63,313 bases of DNA. It comes from Ectocarpus siliculosus. Lineage: Eukaryota; Sar; Phaeophyceae; Ectocarpales; Ectocarpaceae. The notes beneath the pieces are model-generated. The model saw only the letters and a program-made list of their open reading frames with translations. It ran no database searches and was not told the origin of the DNA. The stretch is taken from the NCBI GenBank assembly GCA_000310025.1, contig FN648514.1, forward strand, positions 60,325-123,637, written 5' to 3'. Made by a program: the position numbers and the translations under genes. This document shows positions 34,171-46,500 of the stretch, in pieces; position 1 is the stretch's first letter, and each line of letters opens with the position of its first letter.

Positions 34171-34943
34171 ATATGGCCATCTGAATATGTTTTTTCGAAG
34201 CGTCAGCGACGGCCGGCCCATCACGGGAATGTTTGATTGGGACATTCAAACATGCGCTGCGTGCATTGCCTTAATTAAGGCAACAATCGCCGCAGGTGGA
34301 GCCCGGTTGGAAAACGCACTAGATACGTAGTTGGTACAGGCAACAGATCGACTCATTACTTGCTCCGGTTGTTGACTTCGGATGATGCACGCAGAAACAC
34401 TGAACAATAAAATGTCATTGTTGCCGTCGCCTGTACCAACCACATCAGTAGCAACAGTGGTTGGCAGCCGCGGTATGGGGAGCGCTGGTTGGAAACCGCT
34501 CCACCCGCTGCGGTTGTTGCCCTCGGGCGATCCCTTTTTTTTTACGAACAAACCGAGTTCTCGATTTTGCACGGAGGTGCGTCCCACGTAGAATGGGGGC
34601 ATGCGGAAAAATATGTTTGCGTGTGTGTGTGTCGTACTGGCATTCTTAAATCGACATTCTGCCTTTTGCTCATAAGTACTGCCGGCCGACGATCAATCAA
34701 TGTGCAGAGCTTTGCCAAGAGAGGAAAACGTTCGCATGTAGAGCAGCAACAGAACATCCTGTTTTCGATCACGAAGAACGTCTATACTGAAGAAAAATCT
34801 CTCATTAGGTTTGTCCATGGATGCAGCACTCCGGCATGCCCCACCCTTCCCCGGCCATTCTATGACAGCTACTAAGCAGAAGCCCGAACCATGTTGTATA
34901 TTACCATGTAGACTGATCCTGTACGCACAGTAGCCCTAACATT

Positions 34944-35582
34944 ATGATTGTCTCACCGTACGCTCGCACGAACATGAACAGATACCGGACGAAAATAATG
35001 CAGATGGCAAGGTTGTTGCAAGGCTGGGTCTTGTTTGTGACCGTCTACAGCTTCGGGCGATCGACATCCTCAAGCACGGAAATTCCCGATTCGTCTGATG
35101 ACATCATATGTCCCGTCCAGGCTTTCGTATGTCAAGGAAGCACGGCCTGCAACGAGTGTCTCGAATTAATTGGCGACCTGCAGAGCACCACAATTAGCAC
35201 CACGACAACCGAGGACTGCGACAAAGTCTTCGAGTTCGTGTGCGAGGTTCTCGACGACATCGGGTGTGATCTAAGCGACGCGTTCTTGCTCGACTTAGCG
35301 AATTGCGTGGCAGAAGAGGGGCTTGGTTGTGCCGATTTCGACACATGCGACCCGTACATCGGGACGATTCCTCCTACTGCGGAAGTTACACCGGCTCCGG
35401 TATCCGATGAAACTCCGACACCTACTGCCGCTGGTACCCCCTTCCCTTCCGTATCTAATAGGTCGCTTCAGCCTGTTGTTGACACCAACAATGATAGCTC
35501 CGGGCGCACCGCATGGTGTCCTAGCGTTTGGGGGGCCGCCGTGGCAGTAGCCGTGTGCTATGTGTGCTATGTTGTGATCTAG
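34944..35582 (+). CDS. Secreted Cys-rich orphan protein with hydrophobic C-tail
   Basis: A single-exon open frame of 212 codons. Residues about 20-38 (MARLLQGWVLFVTVYSFG) look like a signal peptide or anchor. Residues about 55-135 form a Cys-rich domain with about ten Cys (DIICPVQAFVCQGSTACNEC, then CDKVFEFVCEVLDDIGCDL, NCVAEEGLGCADFDTCDPY). A Thr/Pro-rich linker follows at about 140-170. The C-terminus (WGAAVAVAVCYVCYVVI) is hydrophobic, as in a GPI signal or membrane anchor. This suggests a cell-surface protein. I recognise no family; the even Cys number and helical spacing recall saposin-like folds, but this is weak. The frame continues past the TAG at 35580-35582 into another open stretch. 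Confidence 0.65.
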   Translation: MIVSPYARTNMNRYRTKIMQMARLLQGWVLFVTVYSFGRSTSSSTEIPDSSDDIICPVQAFVCQGSTACNECLELIGDLQSTTISTTTTEDCDKVFEFVCEVLDDIGCDLSDAFLLDLANCVAEEGLGCADFDTCDPYIGTIPPTAEVTPAPVSDETPTPTAAGTPFPSVSNRSLQPVVDTNNDSSGRTAWCPSVWGAAVAVAVCYVCYVVI

Positions 35583-35693
35583 ATGGGGATGATGACTATT
35601 GGGAACGCGTTGCGAGGGTGGCTGTTGTTTCTCGGGGCGAAACTCGCGTGGTGGTTCGTAGGCCAGCGTCTAGGCGTCACGATGCTCTTCACA
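35583..35693 (+). CDS. Exon-like hydrophobic segment with canonical donor
   Basis: It begins with ATG directly after the TAG of the preceding frame, in the same frame, and encodes MGMMTIGNALRGWLLFLGAK, LAWWFVGQRL and GVTMLFT, ending at ACA|GTGAGT. It could be the first exon of the orphan membrane-protein gene downstream, or a read-through or decayed tail of the upstream gene. No certain next exon was found; 36060-36160 after TCGCTTTTCAG is a candidate but does not match in phase. Confidence 0.35.
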
Positions 35694-36924
35694 GTGAGTC
35701 TTCGCTGTACAAAGCCCGGGCTCAAGCTTGACTGTGCCCAGGGAGCTTGGTTTTTTGTTTTGATGCCCTAGACTATCCATCAACGATAAAGCGAAAAGCT
35801 ATATATATGCGGCCGGAGAGAGGAGCCCCTGGGGTGCGCACTTGGAACGAGTGGCGAACTGCTTGCGTACGTGGTAGGTTTGTGGAGTACAACTTTTCGC
35901 AGTACAAAAGCGGCCTGCACCCTTGTGTGTTTCGCAAGACTCGAGGCTTGTAGGGGCTGCCTACAACCGAGGCATAGTTCTTACTTTGGCCGGATTTCCC
36001 GGAGAACTTGGGTTTCCTCTGTTTTTCTTCCTGATGAACTTTCGTTTTTCGCTTTTCAGGCAAAACATTCACTATATCATGAAAGAAACACTGCAAAGCT
36101 TCGAAGGCGATGTCGTTGAGCCCACTACAGGCGGCATTGTTTCGGAGGTTCCCGTGGGCAAGTAGGTGGAAACGTCCCACTTCTTTTTTGACGCGGCATG
36201 GGGATGAGATGGGAAGGTGGGGGCCCAATATTCGGAACGGATGAGAGAAAGACTTGTCGGCTCTTGATGGAACGGATCTGAGAAAAGGCACAAAAAATGT
36301 CGGAAAACGATCTGGCAAAACGTTGCGAAGCTGAAGACGAGGCGTTTGAAACTTGGGGGATCGTTCTTATTCTTCTTATTCTTCCCTCCACATTTTTTTA
36401 TTGTTTCATTTGAATTTTCTTCCTGCCACATCTGTGTTTTTCGCATAAGCACACGTTGAAACCTTGGGTCACATCGAATATGGGGTATGTGCGGAAGTAC
36501 TGTCGCGGGTGCCGCTTTTTTGTGGAAAAATCAAAGAAATAGGCTGCGTTGAGCCGCGGTTTTGGACCTCTCTTGGTAACACAACACTTCTTCTGCTTCT
36601 CAGCGGGGGGCTACTTGGTTGTGAGCCACGTGCATGCGATAGTCAACTCTCAAGTTTCGTGTCACGTCAACCCTGGCTCTTGCTACAGTTGAACAGCTAG
36701 CTCTCGTTTGGTGTACCACGACCCACTTTGCTTCGGCCGTAAGGACCGCAACAAGCGTGTGTACATCCACCAGCAACCAGTTAACCCCATCATTCTCTAT
36801 ACACGAACGAACACGTGGCTTGAAATCCACAACACAGCAATACTTCGACGCTATGCGTCACCTTCAACCGTTCCTCCTTGTTCTTCCCCCTTGCCAGTCT
36901 CCAATGCGACGCAATAATTTGGCG

Positions 36925-37350
36925 AGGTCACGATGACCGGTCATGACGCGTCATTACGCGGTGTACGTGACCACTCATGACGTTACGTCGTGACGCGTCA
37001 TGACCGGTCATGACGCGTGGTACAGCGACATAGGCCTATCCACTGCACAGCGACCAAGCTTGGGGTGTGGGTTAGGGTTAGGGGTTAGGGCTGGGTTAGG
37101 CTTACACCTTAGGCCAATAGCGCCGTGTGTAGCCTGGTGGTGAGTCATTACCTCCAAAGTCATCAACAGTCATGACAAGTCATGATCGACGGCAATCGGT
37201 CCTGATCAGGCATGACCGGCCATGATCGGTCATGATAACCTGTTCATGACTTCGGTCATGACCGGTGACAGGTCATGACCCGTCATGCCCGGTCGTGAAC
37301 ACATCACGATGACCGGCCATGGCCGGTCGTGATCGGTATGACCTCGCCCA
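36925..37350. repeat. Cluster of palindromic TCATGACCGGTCATGA-type repeats
   Basis: More than fifteen copies of short units built from TCATGAC, CCGGTCATGA and TGACCGGCCATGA occur in about 425 bp, many self-complementary (for example CATGACCGGTCATG). A telomere-like stretch, GGGTTAGGGTTAGGGGTTAG (about 37071-37090), and a GGGTTAGG follow-up interrupt the cluster. Confidence 0.85.
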
Positions 37351-37789
37351 ATAATGCGACCTTCTGTCTCGACATAACTTATTATTATCTTTTCTTGCCT
37401 GTGGACAACAAGGTTCTTGAAAAATCACTGCGTTTCAGTATCCACCCTCCTTGAGCAGTCAATCATCGGCGGGAACGTGGAACGAAAACTTTCTCCACCC
37501 TTCCCAACCCCTGTTCCGTCAGGCTGTCCTTTTCCACGCCATTCCGCGACTGTTACCTACACTCGCGACACTTCTCTGTCTGTAGCAGCACGATTGCGGC
37601 CGCAAACACTCCTCGGTGAGACCTGCTAGACCTATCATACCCTAGGGGCGTGTGGGGCGCGATGTTCGGCACTGCTGTGTGCCTCTATATTTGTCTGCCG
37701 CGACGAATCAAGCCGACCAAGTAGACAACAATCACTTTCAAACCCCGTAAACTACCTGTATGTCTATGTGCTCTATTTTGCATTCTCAG

Positions 37790-40176
37790 GGTTTCTTCTC
37801 GCCTCTCCGGCAATGTTTGCGGCGGCAATGTTTGCGGCAGCTCCTTCTCCTCCCGCGCAGACGCCCGAGGCTCGGGCTCTCAGGTGAGATCGTAAACATT
37901 GCTCATCTACGAGGCGCGTTATCTACTCCTCACTGTTGTGCGATCATTTAATCAATTCCTTCACCATCGGTCGGTGGGCTATAAGGGCCACAGCTCTGCG
38001 AACTCAAGTAACTTCTCCCACACCATCGATGCTCTGTCAATTTGCCAGTGAACTGGGGAAAAATGCCATACTCATGCTCGCGATTTGCGGGAACCTCGCT
38101 TGGACGGCCCTGTACGTCAACTCGGATAGTCAAGCGGCGGCGATTTTTCCCTTGCTGCTCGGCTTGGCCCTTCTCCGAGGGCGCTCGGACGAGTCTAGGT
38201 TCGCCACTACGTCCTTATCGCGCTACATCGCTTTTGCGTGGGGTGTAACATTTGCCGTGGGGGTTGTCGTGTGCATTTTGCTGGCGCGAGCTGTTGAAGG
38301 GATCGCGTTAGATGTCCAGGTGGCTGCATCAAATGGCGAGGTGAGCCCAATCAAGCTTGCTGTGTGTGGGGTGCCTACAACATTTTGATTGCAACAGCAG
38401 CAGTAGGCCCAGCAGATAATGCCATATCTGCCACGCCATGTTCAGGTCAGGTCGGTGTGATGTGAACACTCGTCGCGCCTCTTCACGCCGACAATTTGCA
38501 CCGCTTTCAAACTAGTAGGTCGGTGCTCCATGACGGCTGTACGGGGTATCACGAATGGATTTAAAATTGTGACAATATTGCCCCCCGGCGCTCCCCCTGG
38601 CCAGCGGCAGATTGGGGTGGAATGCGACGCAGCGACGAAAGATCTATTCGTCTGGATTTCTAATATAGGCGTTGTTCTGGAGGAGCGAATAAGGAAGGTT
38701 GAACGCCATCCACCAGGACCAAAATTCTCTGTTGACAGTTTTATATTTTCCGGCCAAAAAAACATTTTCATCTTTTCACCACCCCCTTGGAACGTCCGAC
38801 CCTTGATCGGAGGACACGTTCCGCCATGGCGCCGACGTAGTATGGTGTAGGAGAAAGAGGGGATGGTGAAACCGGTTTCGGTGAAAACCGATTTTGCAAT
38901 TTTTCTGGAAAATAAGCTACTGTACTTTGAGCTGAGGAAATTTCCTTGCCAACCACTTCGCATACTGGGGTCACTGAACAATGATACCTGCCAGGTGATC
39001 GGGGCCGGATTCTGTGGCAGTCTCACTTGCGAACTTCCGCCGATGCGGTTTGTCAAGGCCTCCGGCGTGGCAACGCAGTATGTGTTTTGCAATACTACGA
39101 GCATTGGCGCGGTGGAGTGTGAAGCAGAGGCTCCCGCTTTGCAGGGCATTTTTCTGGAGGCTGAGTTCAGTGGGGCACCAGCCTCTGAGAACAACCAAGT
39201 TTCTCGCATCACAAACCTTGTCTTCGAGATGCGTGATCTCGGGAATATCGTGCAGCGCAGGCTAGACGAGACCATGTGCCCGGACGCGTTCTCGTTTGGG
39301 TATTGGAGATATGGACTTCTGGCGTGGGATGTTTGGCATGTGCGGTGTGATGGCTGGGTTCTACACGCGTTGGTTGCGGCGGGAACGATAGAAGTGGGGC
39401 GGGAGAGTTCTGCCTCTCAGGGGGTCACGTGCGGTTCGTATCAACGTACGGATATCGACCACGTCTTGGGCCAACGCGGCATTAAGGGCGTGTGGGCGTT
39501 GACGGGAGAGTCCATTAGCGCGATAGACGACGGTCTGACTCTGCTCTTTGTCGGGATTGGCTTGGGTGGTGTTGAGCCCGTTATCCAAGCTATTCGAGAT
39601 CTTGGCGTACAGCCCGAAGCTGGGGAGGTTTTGGACACCTTGCTGGTGATCCGGAACGACGGGTCCAACGGGACCATTTTAAACGGAACAGAGAGATCGT
39701 GCTTTGTTGACGGCGGCGGGGATTCCATTACGATTGACGAGGCGAACAATCAAGACGTGGTAGCGGCAGTCCAAACGTCGACAACCGAATACTTCGAAGA
39801 GGTGTTTTCCTTTTCCACTTTCACATGGGTGACCGAGACGAACGAAGTTAACAGGGGGTTCACCGTTGTAGACCGTCGGGATGGTGGATCCATAGTGCTC
39901 GCGTGGGTGTCCGTCGCCGTCTTGGGCGTGTCTGGCCTGCTGTTTGTCTCGCTTGTTTGCCTAACGTATTTCATGTACGCCAAAAATAGTCTGCTCTTCC
40001 CCGTGAATTTTTTCAAGACGTGCCCATATGACCATTTGGATGCGCTCATGACTGTATCGGCTAACCTGGCCATCATTTCGGGAAGTGGAGGGGCAGCTGT
40101 TGCTGCGACCGTAGCTTTGCTTCTGGCAGTTGCGCACGGTATAATGCTGCTGCTCTACCTGTTGCATGCAGTGTAG
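37790..40176 (+). CDS. Orphan multi-spanning membrane protein, with an in-frame TAG
   Basis: Exons: 37790-37883 (after CATTCTCAG; an Ala/Pro-rich segment with MFAAAMFAAAPSPPAQTPEA), 38049-38340 (after TTGCCAG; three hydrophobic segments NAILMLAICGNLAWTALYV, AAIFPLLLGLALL and YIAFAWGVTFAVGVVVCILL), and 38611-40176 (after CCAGCGGCAG). Junction phases agree (2, then 0). The last exon encodes a large, probably extracellular, Cys-containing domain of about 400 residues, then helices SIVLAWVSVAVLGVSGLLF and a second at the C-terminus (AAVAATVALLLAVAHGIMLL). An in-frame TAG at 38848-38850 interrupts this exon; the same frame resumes at once and stays open to 40176. Either the gene is broken, a short intron was missed, or the 3' part is translated from ATG 38863. 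No family is recognised. Upstream exons are missing. Confidence 0.5.
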
Positions 40177-40489
40177 CTCCGACATGTTTGTAGCGAGAAA
40201 GCTGCATAGTAAAACGAACGGTGGTGTGCCATTCATTCGTAGTGGTTTCTTTCGTCCAAAAAGTGCCACATTATTCACGGCTTCTCTTCCGGGTGTCATA
40301 CATAGGGAAGAAAATGTTTTCACCTGTTAGACTAGGTTTCGGTTACAGCAGTGCAGGATCTTTGTTTGTTTTAGGTCACTTTGATTAAGCTTAGCTCATT
40401 GGGGTCGTCGATGTAAACCAATAGCTTAGCGGTTGAAGAAACACATTTAATGTGTATAGATCAACGCTGAAGTCGTTTCATTTTTTCAG

Positions 40490-40678
40490 AGGGTATTCAG
40501 GGAGAACTTTCACACCGTGTCGGGCCAAGAAATGTGCCTCCTATATGTTCATTCCTTGAGACTGCGGGAGTTCTTGCGCGTTGTTTGGATTTTGGTTTGG
40601 TCGAACGGACTGTCACCGAGCATGTTGCCGGGGTTTTTTATGTACAGGATTCGCGGACACCATGGTTTCAGGACCTGA
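40490..40678 (+). CDS. Exon-like C-terminal segment
   Basis: After a strong acceptor (CATTTTTTCAG) a 62-codon frame, with RVFRENFHTVSGQEMCLLYV then LRLREFLRVVWILVW, runs to TGA. A weak donor (GCA|GTGTAG) two codons before the upstream stop at 40176 would join in phase 0, making this an alternative cytosolic tail of the orphan membrane protein. It may also be chance. Confidence 0.3.
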   Translation, partial: RVFRENFHTVSGQEMCLLYVHSLRLREFLRVVWILVWSNGLSPSMLPGFFMYRIRGHHGFRT

Positions 40679-40956
40679 GGACGTGAGTAGGCGCAGCCAG
40701 TGTGGTCTGTCTCACCGTCTTCGGGGTGTTGGCTGGCAAGGAAGATGTCGACTCTCGTGTATGGGGGGTGTTCTTGGGCTTGGCCATACTGCTCTTCGTG
40801 GTGGAGTTTGATGTAATTGCCTAAGTGCACGAGAAAATTTGCTTCAGAGTGGAGGCGGCGAATTCTGGAAATGGACCCGGGGTGATGGAAATGCATAGTG
40901 GTAGGCTTCCATCGCATGGTTGACCCGTTGAGCGCATTCCATTAGTATTTTTGTGC

Positions 40957-41950
40957 GAACGACCGCTGCATCCGACCCTATTTCGTTTCCAAAAGTTCAG
41001 TTTGGTCTTGCTGCTGCTGCCATGGTTAGGTTCCCTGCTTTCACTACGAGGATCTGACGATCGATGCATCCGACCCTGGTTCGAAACAAAGAGGGCTTTC
41101 CCTCGACGAAACACCCCCCAACAAAAAAAAAAATCCGGGACAAAGGTGGCTCTCCGCGGCTGTAATGTTGTTTTCGGAAGAAACCAGGGCTCTCCGCGGC
41201 TCCACTTTTTCCGAAACAAAGGGGGCTGGCTCTGGTTGGCTCTAGTTTTGTTCGAAAGAAAGAGGGCTCCCCTCGGGTCTCAAAGGTTAAGTTTGCTGCC
41301 AATATTTGGCTCGCTGCTATCAATCGGGGGATCCCACGATTGATAAACCGTTGCTCTCAATCCTGATCGAACGACCGGTGCATCCGACCCTACCTATTTC
41401 GCTTCCCAAAAAAGTTTCAGTTTGCTCTAGTTGCTGCTGCCATTGTTTGGTTCGCTGCTATGTATATCAATCCGAGGATCTGACGATCGATGCATCCGAC
41501 CCTGGTTCGAAACAAAGAGGGCTTTCCCTCGACGAAACGCCCCCCACAAAAAATGTTTTCCGGGACAGGGGTGGCTCTCCGCGGCTGTGATGTGATTTTT
41601 CGAAAGAACCAGGGCTCTCCGCGGCTCCCATCATTTTTTCCGAACAAAGGGGGCTCTGGTCGGCTCTAGTTTTTTTCGAAAGAAAGAGGGCTCCCCTCGG
41701 GTCTCAAAGGTTAAGTTTGCTGCCAATGTTTGGTTCGCTGCTATCAATCCGAGGATTTCACGATTGATCAATAGTTGCTCTCAATCCAGGATCCGACGAT
41801 TGATCAACAGTTGCTCTCAATCCGCTGCATCCGACCCTACCTACTAATTCGCTTCCAACAGTTTGCTCTATTGTTTCTGAAATTACTGTTCGGCCTGCTA
41901 TCTCTTGTGCTCTCAATCCGAGCATCCGACCCTCGATGCATCCAACCCAA
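40957..41950. repeat. Tandem duplication, ~412-bp unit, 2.3 copies
   Basis: Copy 1 about 40957-41368, copy 2 about 41369-41825, then a partial third. Shared landmarks are GCATCCGACCCTA, TGCTGCTGCCATGGTT/TTGTTT, GAGGATCTGACGATCGATGC, ACAAAGAGGGCTTTCCCTCG, GGTGGCTCTCCGCGGCTGT and GGCTCCCCTCGGGTCTCAAA. Copies differ by small indels. No coding frame is kept between copies. Confidence 0.9.
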
Positions 41951-42462
41951 TGTCTGCGTGTGTAGACAACACGACAGCTTCAGGAATCCTGCGGGTTTCA
42001 TGGCACGTAGCCATCTGTGTGAGGAGTGAGGAGCACCAGTGGTAACGAAGATGCTATGGGATACCATCGACATTATATTTTGATCATATTCACGTCTTGT
42101 CTCAGTGGAACGCAGTAGCAACAGCGGCATCGCTCACTTGCTGTGTTGGCTGCAGTCATTATATCTTCCAGAAAAAGAAGCCCCGCCCCCCACCCCCGTC
42201 CCGTCCATAAAATTGCCCGCTCTCTCTCGCTCGCTCTCTTTCCCTCTCTCTCTTTCGGTTCGAGTTTGCTGCTGTGCCTGCGTGCCTGCTGTGATGCGGC
42301 GCGTTATTGAGAATTTTTGCAAAACAAGGCGTTTCTCGGGGGGGGTAGAACAACAATCTCACAGTCCCATGGGCCAAGCTTGGCCAAGCCGTCAAGTCAG
42401 CAGCAGCAGCTCAGGCGAGGAAGCCGTAGAATAGCAACAGCAGCAGCAGAAGCGGCGCCACG

Positions 42463-42464
<2 letters not shown>

Positions 42465-42518
<54 letters not shown>
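42465..42518. repeat. (GA)n microsatellite
   Basis: About 26 GA units shortly upstream of the transposon's left end. Confidence 0.95.
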
Positions 42519-42519
<1 letters not shown>

Positions 42520-42722
42520 TCAGAGAGAGACATCCACGCCGGGTGAGTGCCTGTATAAAGGGTAATATTTATAATTATAGTTTGCCTTTGCCGATGATAC
42601 TGCTGTAATCCCACTCCGCTCGCCAGGCACCCGCACTGCCCGGAAATGGGGTTCTCGAGCACTCCACGTGGTTTGTACACACGTTGATTTGTTTTGCAGG
42701 CGCGTATACCGTAGGTTGCATA

Positions 42723-43160
42723 AGATACCACACCCGTGTGATAACATTTTCGGGAGGACGAAAGTTATCACACGGGTGTGGTATTCTGTAGGGGGTGTGA
42801 TATCTTATGTCACCCGTGTGATAAAGTGTACTCACAGAGTCTCACCAACAGGGGGTGTGATAACAAGGGGGTGTGATAACAAGGGAGTGTGATACCGTCG
42901 CCCGTGTGATGAAGCGCGCTCACAGGACCCGGCTTACAGGGGGTGTGAAAACAAGGGGGTGTGATAACTTCGCCCGTGTGGTGATACTCGCTCACAGGAC
43001 CCGGCCTGACGGGGGGGTGATAATGTCGCCCGTGTGGTTGCAGTGCGCCCACAAGACCCTACCTACGGGGGTGTGATAATAATGTCGCTCGAGTGATGCG
43101 GTGCGCTTACAGGAGGCACCCACGTACAAAGGGCGTCAAGGGGTGTAAAACAGGTGTGAT
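42723..43160. repeat. Left subterminal repeats of the transposon
   Basis: At least ten GGTGTGATAAC/GTTATCACACC motifs alternate with GCTCACAGGACCCGGC-type boxes at 42830-43110, giving a rough 70-75 bp spacing. Related motifs occur inside the right end. They probably act as protein-binding sites. Confidence 0.75.
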
Positions 43161-43544
43161 AGCTAGGATGGCTCACACCACTCCATCACGTACATGCTTT
43201 CCCACGTGCATCTTCGCAGTATCCTTTGGATATTCTTCGCATAGGTACACAACGAAGACGTAGAACCGATACCTCATAGCGGTTGTGCCGGTGTTGTGTG
43301 CGACAAAACGACAGCACACAGGCACCTGGACGACGCAACCACTTGCAAGACTTGCGTTCACCACTCAAGCTGGAACCACATAGGACGCAAGCAAGTGCCA
43401 GCTACATATCAACCAAAGCTAGAAACCATGAGGACAAGCGACTACCGAAACATATGAAACCCAGGACAAATTGGCTCGAATAGCAGCTTTGGTTGACTTG
43501 ACCATGGCATGCAACTACGGTAGGTAGATACCAGACAAGACACC

Positions 43545-46500
43545 TCAGTCTATGCAAATAACGTCCGCCCCCGGCAAGTCTGCCATGACCTCAACCTCCG
43601 AGTCATCGTTGCCTTCGCCATCTCCCGAGCTGTCATCGTCGTCGATTTCCAACACCTCCAACAAGTCGGCCATCGTCTCCCCCTCCTCCGATGGGCCAGC
43701 CTCCTCCACGCCGGCATCGGCCGCGTCGCCGTCTGCACGAAGTGGTTTCCCTTGGGCGTCGGATTTTTTTGAGCTCCTTGTTGGCCCACGCCTCGTCCTC
43801 AGATCCATCGAAGGCAAGGGTCATGCCAGCCTTCCTCCAGCTCGAACGGATGCTCTCAGGGTCCACTTCATCCCACGCTTTCTTCACCCACTGCGCGAGC
43901 AATCCCCTCGATGGGGGATCCGGGTAGCCGCGGTCGTTGCGCACGGCGTCGGTGGAGGCCATGTGGTCATCGTAGAGCCTGGACATGTTGGACTTGAACA
44001 GCTTGTTGATAAGTCCATCGCAAGGCTGGATCTTGGGCGTTAGGCCTCCGGGGACAAAAAACAGCTTCGTGTTGGACTTGTCCATCGCTTCCTTGCACAG
44101 GGATGTCTTGTGCACGGTGTAATCGTCCCACGATAGCAACGTGTCCGGCTGACGGTAGTTGCCCAGGACCCCCTCGCGACCCGGGCGCCGGTTTCACACT
44201 TGGGGGAGCCAAACATCCCTGAAGACGCGCTGCGTGTGCCACGCCTTGTCGTCCACGGCGTACACAACGCTCTGAGGGTATACTATCCCCTTCTTGTCCT
44301 TGCCCACCTTGAACTCTCGTTCGATGCTGTTGGCAGCGGGGGTTTTGCCCGGCGCCGTAGGCTTACCCTTGAAGATGAGCAGCGCCGGGAGTTTGCCGCC
44401 CTTCATGTTTGCTGCAAGCACGGCAGTGATCCGCAACTTTTCCTTTCCACCGGTTTTGATGGCCACCTCTTTCTGACCGGTGTGCTGCGAACGACAAAAA
44501 TAAAAAGCAATAAGCAATAGAGAAAGCAGAGGCGACGAAAAAAGTCGATTTTGTAGATGAGAATGACAGCTCTTCACGCACAAAGCAACGTATGGGTTTT
44601 GCAGTACAGCGATGATGGATGCGAATGGTAAGAAACTTCTAACCCGGCATAAGCGCAATACCAACGTCGTCTAGCCTTACTGGCTGGACACTGAGTACGT
44701 ACGGCAAGAAATATTGCATCACAATGCCCACTGTTTGCACGGAATGCCAAGAAACGACCAGACAGGCACATGACTCGAAGCAACACTATTGAACTCACCG
44801 CCACGGTCGACGTGCCAGCGGGCTCCATCCACACAGCAGTTTCATCCATGCTGTAGCTCTGCTCCTCCTTGAACAACAGAGGTGGCTTCGAAGGCGCATT
44901 GCTCGTTGCCCCCCCCATGCTCCGTCCTCCCCCACCGTCGATTCCTCCGTGACGAAGCGCCCTCCATTCCTTGACGGCTTTCATGGCAATCGCAGGCCAC
45001 CCGGAAGGGAGTTTCTGGCCTTGCCTGGTAACCGCCCGGAATGACAACCGGTTCTTCCTAAGGAACATCCTGCACCAGTGAGTCTGCTTGTCGCGGTACT
45101 TTCTACTGCCCCCCAGGTCGTTCGCTGCAGGCCTCGGGCCGAACCAAAGCGAGTTGAGCGATACCACCTTGTTCTTGATCATCCTTGTAGAGACGCGGGC
45201 AGAGGTGGCTTCCGAACGAACATCGTTGATCCAGTCGAGAAGTTCGAGCTCGGCCTCAGCGTTTGACCTAACCCTCCCCGTTCTGAACGACTTCACGCTC
45301 CGGGCTTTCTTCTTGCGTTTGGCCCCGAGCTGGTCTGCCTGTTCCAGCTGCTTCTCGTACTTTGTTCTGTCTTTTATCCACGCAGAGAGTATGATCTTCT
45401 CGGGAATCCCAAGCACTCGTTGCGCATACGACACACCGATGGTTCCATTAGGCCCCTGCGCCCCCGGGCTTGCATGGTCGCGTACTTAATGGCGTTTACT
45501 TTGAATTCCAAATCGTACCGCTTGAGTTTCTGGCCACCACCAAACTTAATGGGGAAGTTTGGTGGCTCCAATTCCAGCGGCTCTCTTTTCCTCTTTCCCT
45601 TGCCCTTGCCCTCGGCCGGCGTGCCGTCGAGACGCCCACCGAAACCATCTGTCCACTCCTCTGACTCTCCAGGAAACATGGCGTCGCCGACGGGCGCCGC
45701 TGCGGCTGCTGTCGTCGGTGCTTCAGGCAGGTGCACGTTCCTGAAAAGCGCATGAGTTCGAGGAAGCAACACAACATGTAGCATACGTGTCGTTAAGTGC
45801 AGTATCTGTAACAATGCGCTCGCTCCAACGACCATCAGGCAAACGTACCAAAAATACGATGGCTAGCGGATAGCTCTGACAACGGCCACCAGGTTGAGAG
45901 TCATGTCGTCCACGCTTGCAAGGTACAGAGGGTGAGCAGCTGACAGCACCTATTTCGTATCTCACACAAACAGGCACGAACTGCTGTCGAGGTTATGTTT
46001 ACATATTTGCACGTGTTGGGTACGGGTTTCGCAGTCTTCCTACCGAAACATCACAAACACAAAAAACGGTATGCGGAAACGTGTCGTGTGTGTGAAAAAA
46101 ACTATCCAGTAAACATTTCGCCCACACCACAATATATGAACTACATGTAAATGTAGTGTGTACATGCCAATGTACAGTGAGGCGAGCGCGACAACACGAC
46201 GTCAAAATCACATTATTTTTTCGATCTGGTTATCGATCAGGCAATCAGGCGTGGCATGTTCTTTGGTTTGCTTGAGCCATGAGAATCCTCACAAACACCC
46301 ATGTGCTGCAAACTGCAAGACGCTCTGCGCACACCTTATTTTGATGTAGACGTCGCCAGACTTCGCATGCCTGCCGCAAAACTCCGGCATATCCTTCCCT
46401 GGCTCTGCCCACAAGGGCTTGTTGGTGCACGATGGTTCTCCGCAGCGCGGTGCTGCTGCAGGGTTCTCAGCAGTAGCCGCGCTCAGGGTGTTGGTGGTTG

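Noticed and set aside
38442-39275. 277-codon open frame on the minus strand
   Set aside because: It is antisense to the orphan membrane protein exon, which has better composition, transmembrane ends and splice context.
43305-43480. Short frames between the transposon's left repeats and the transposase stop
   Set aside because: No domain, and they lie in the element's 3' untranslated part.
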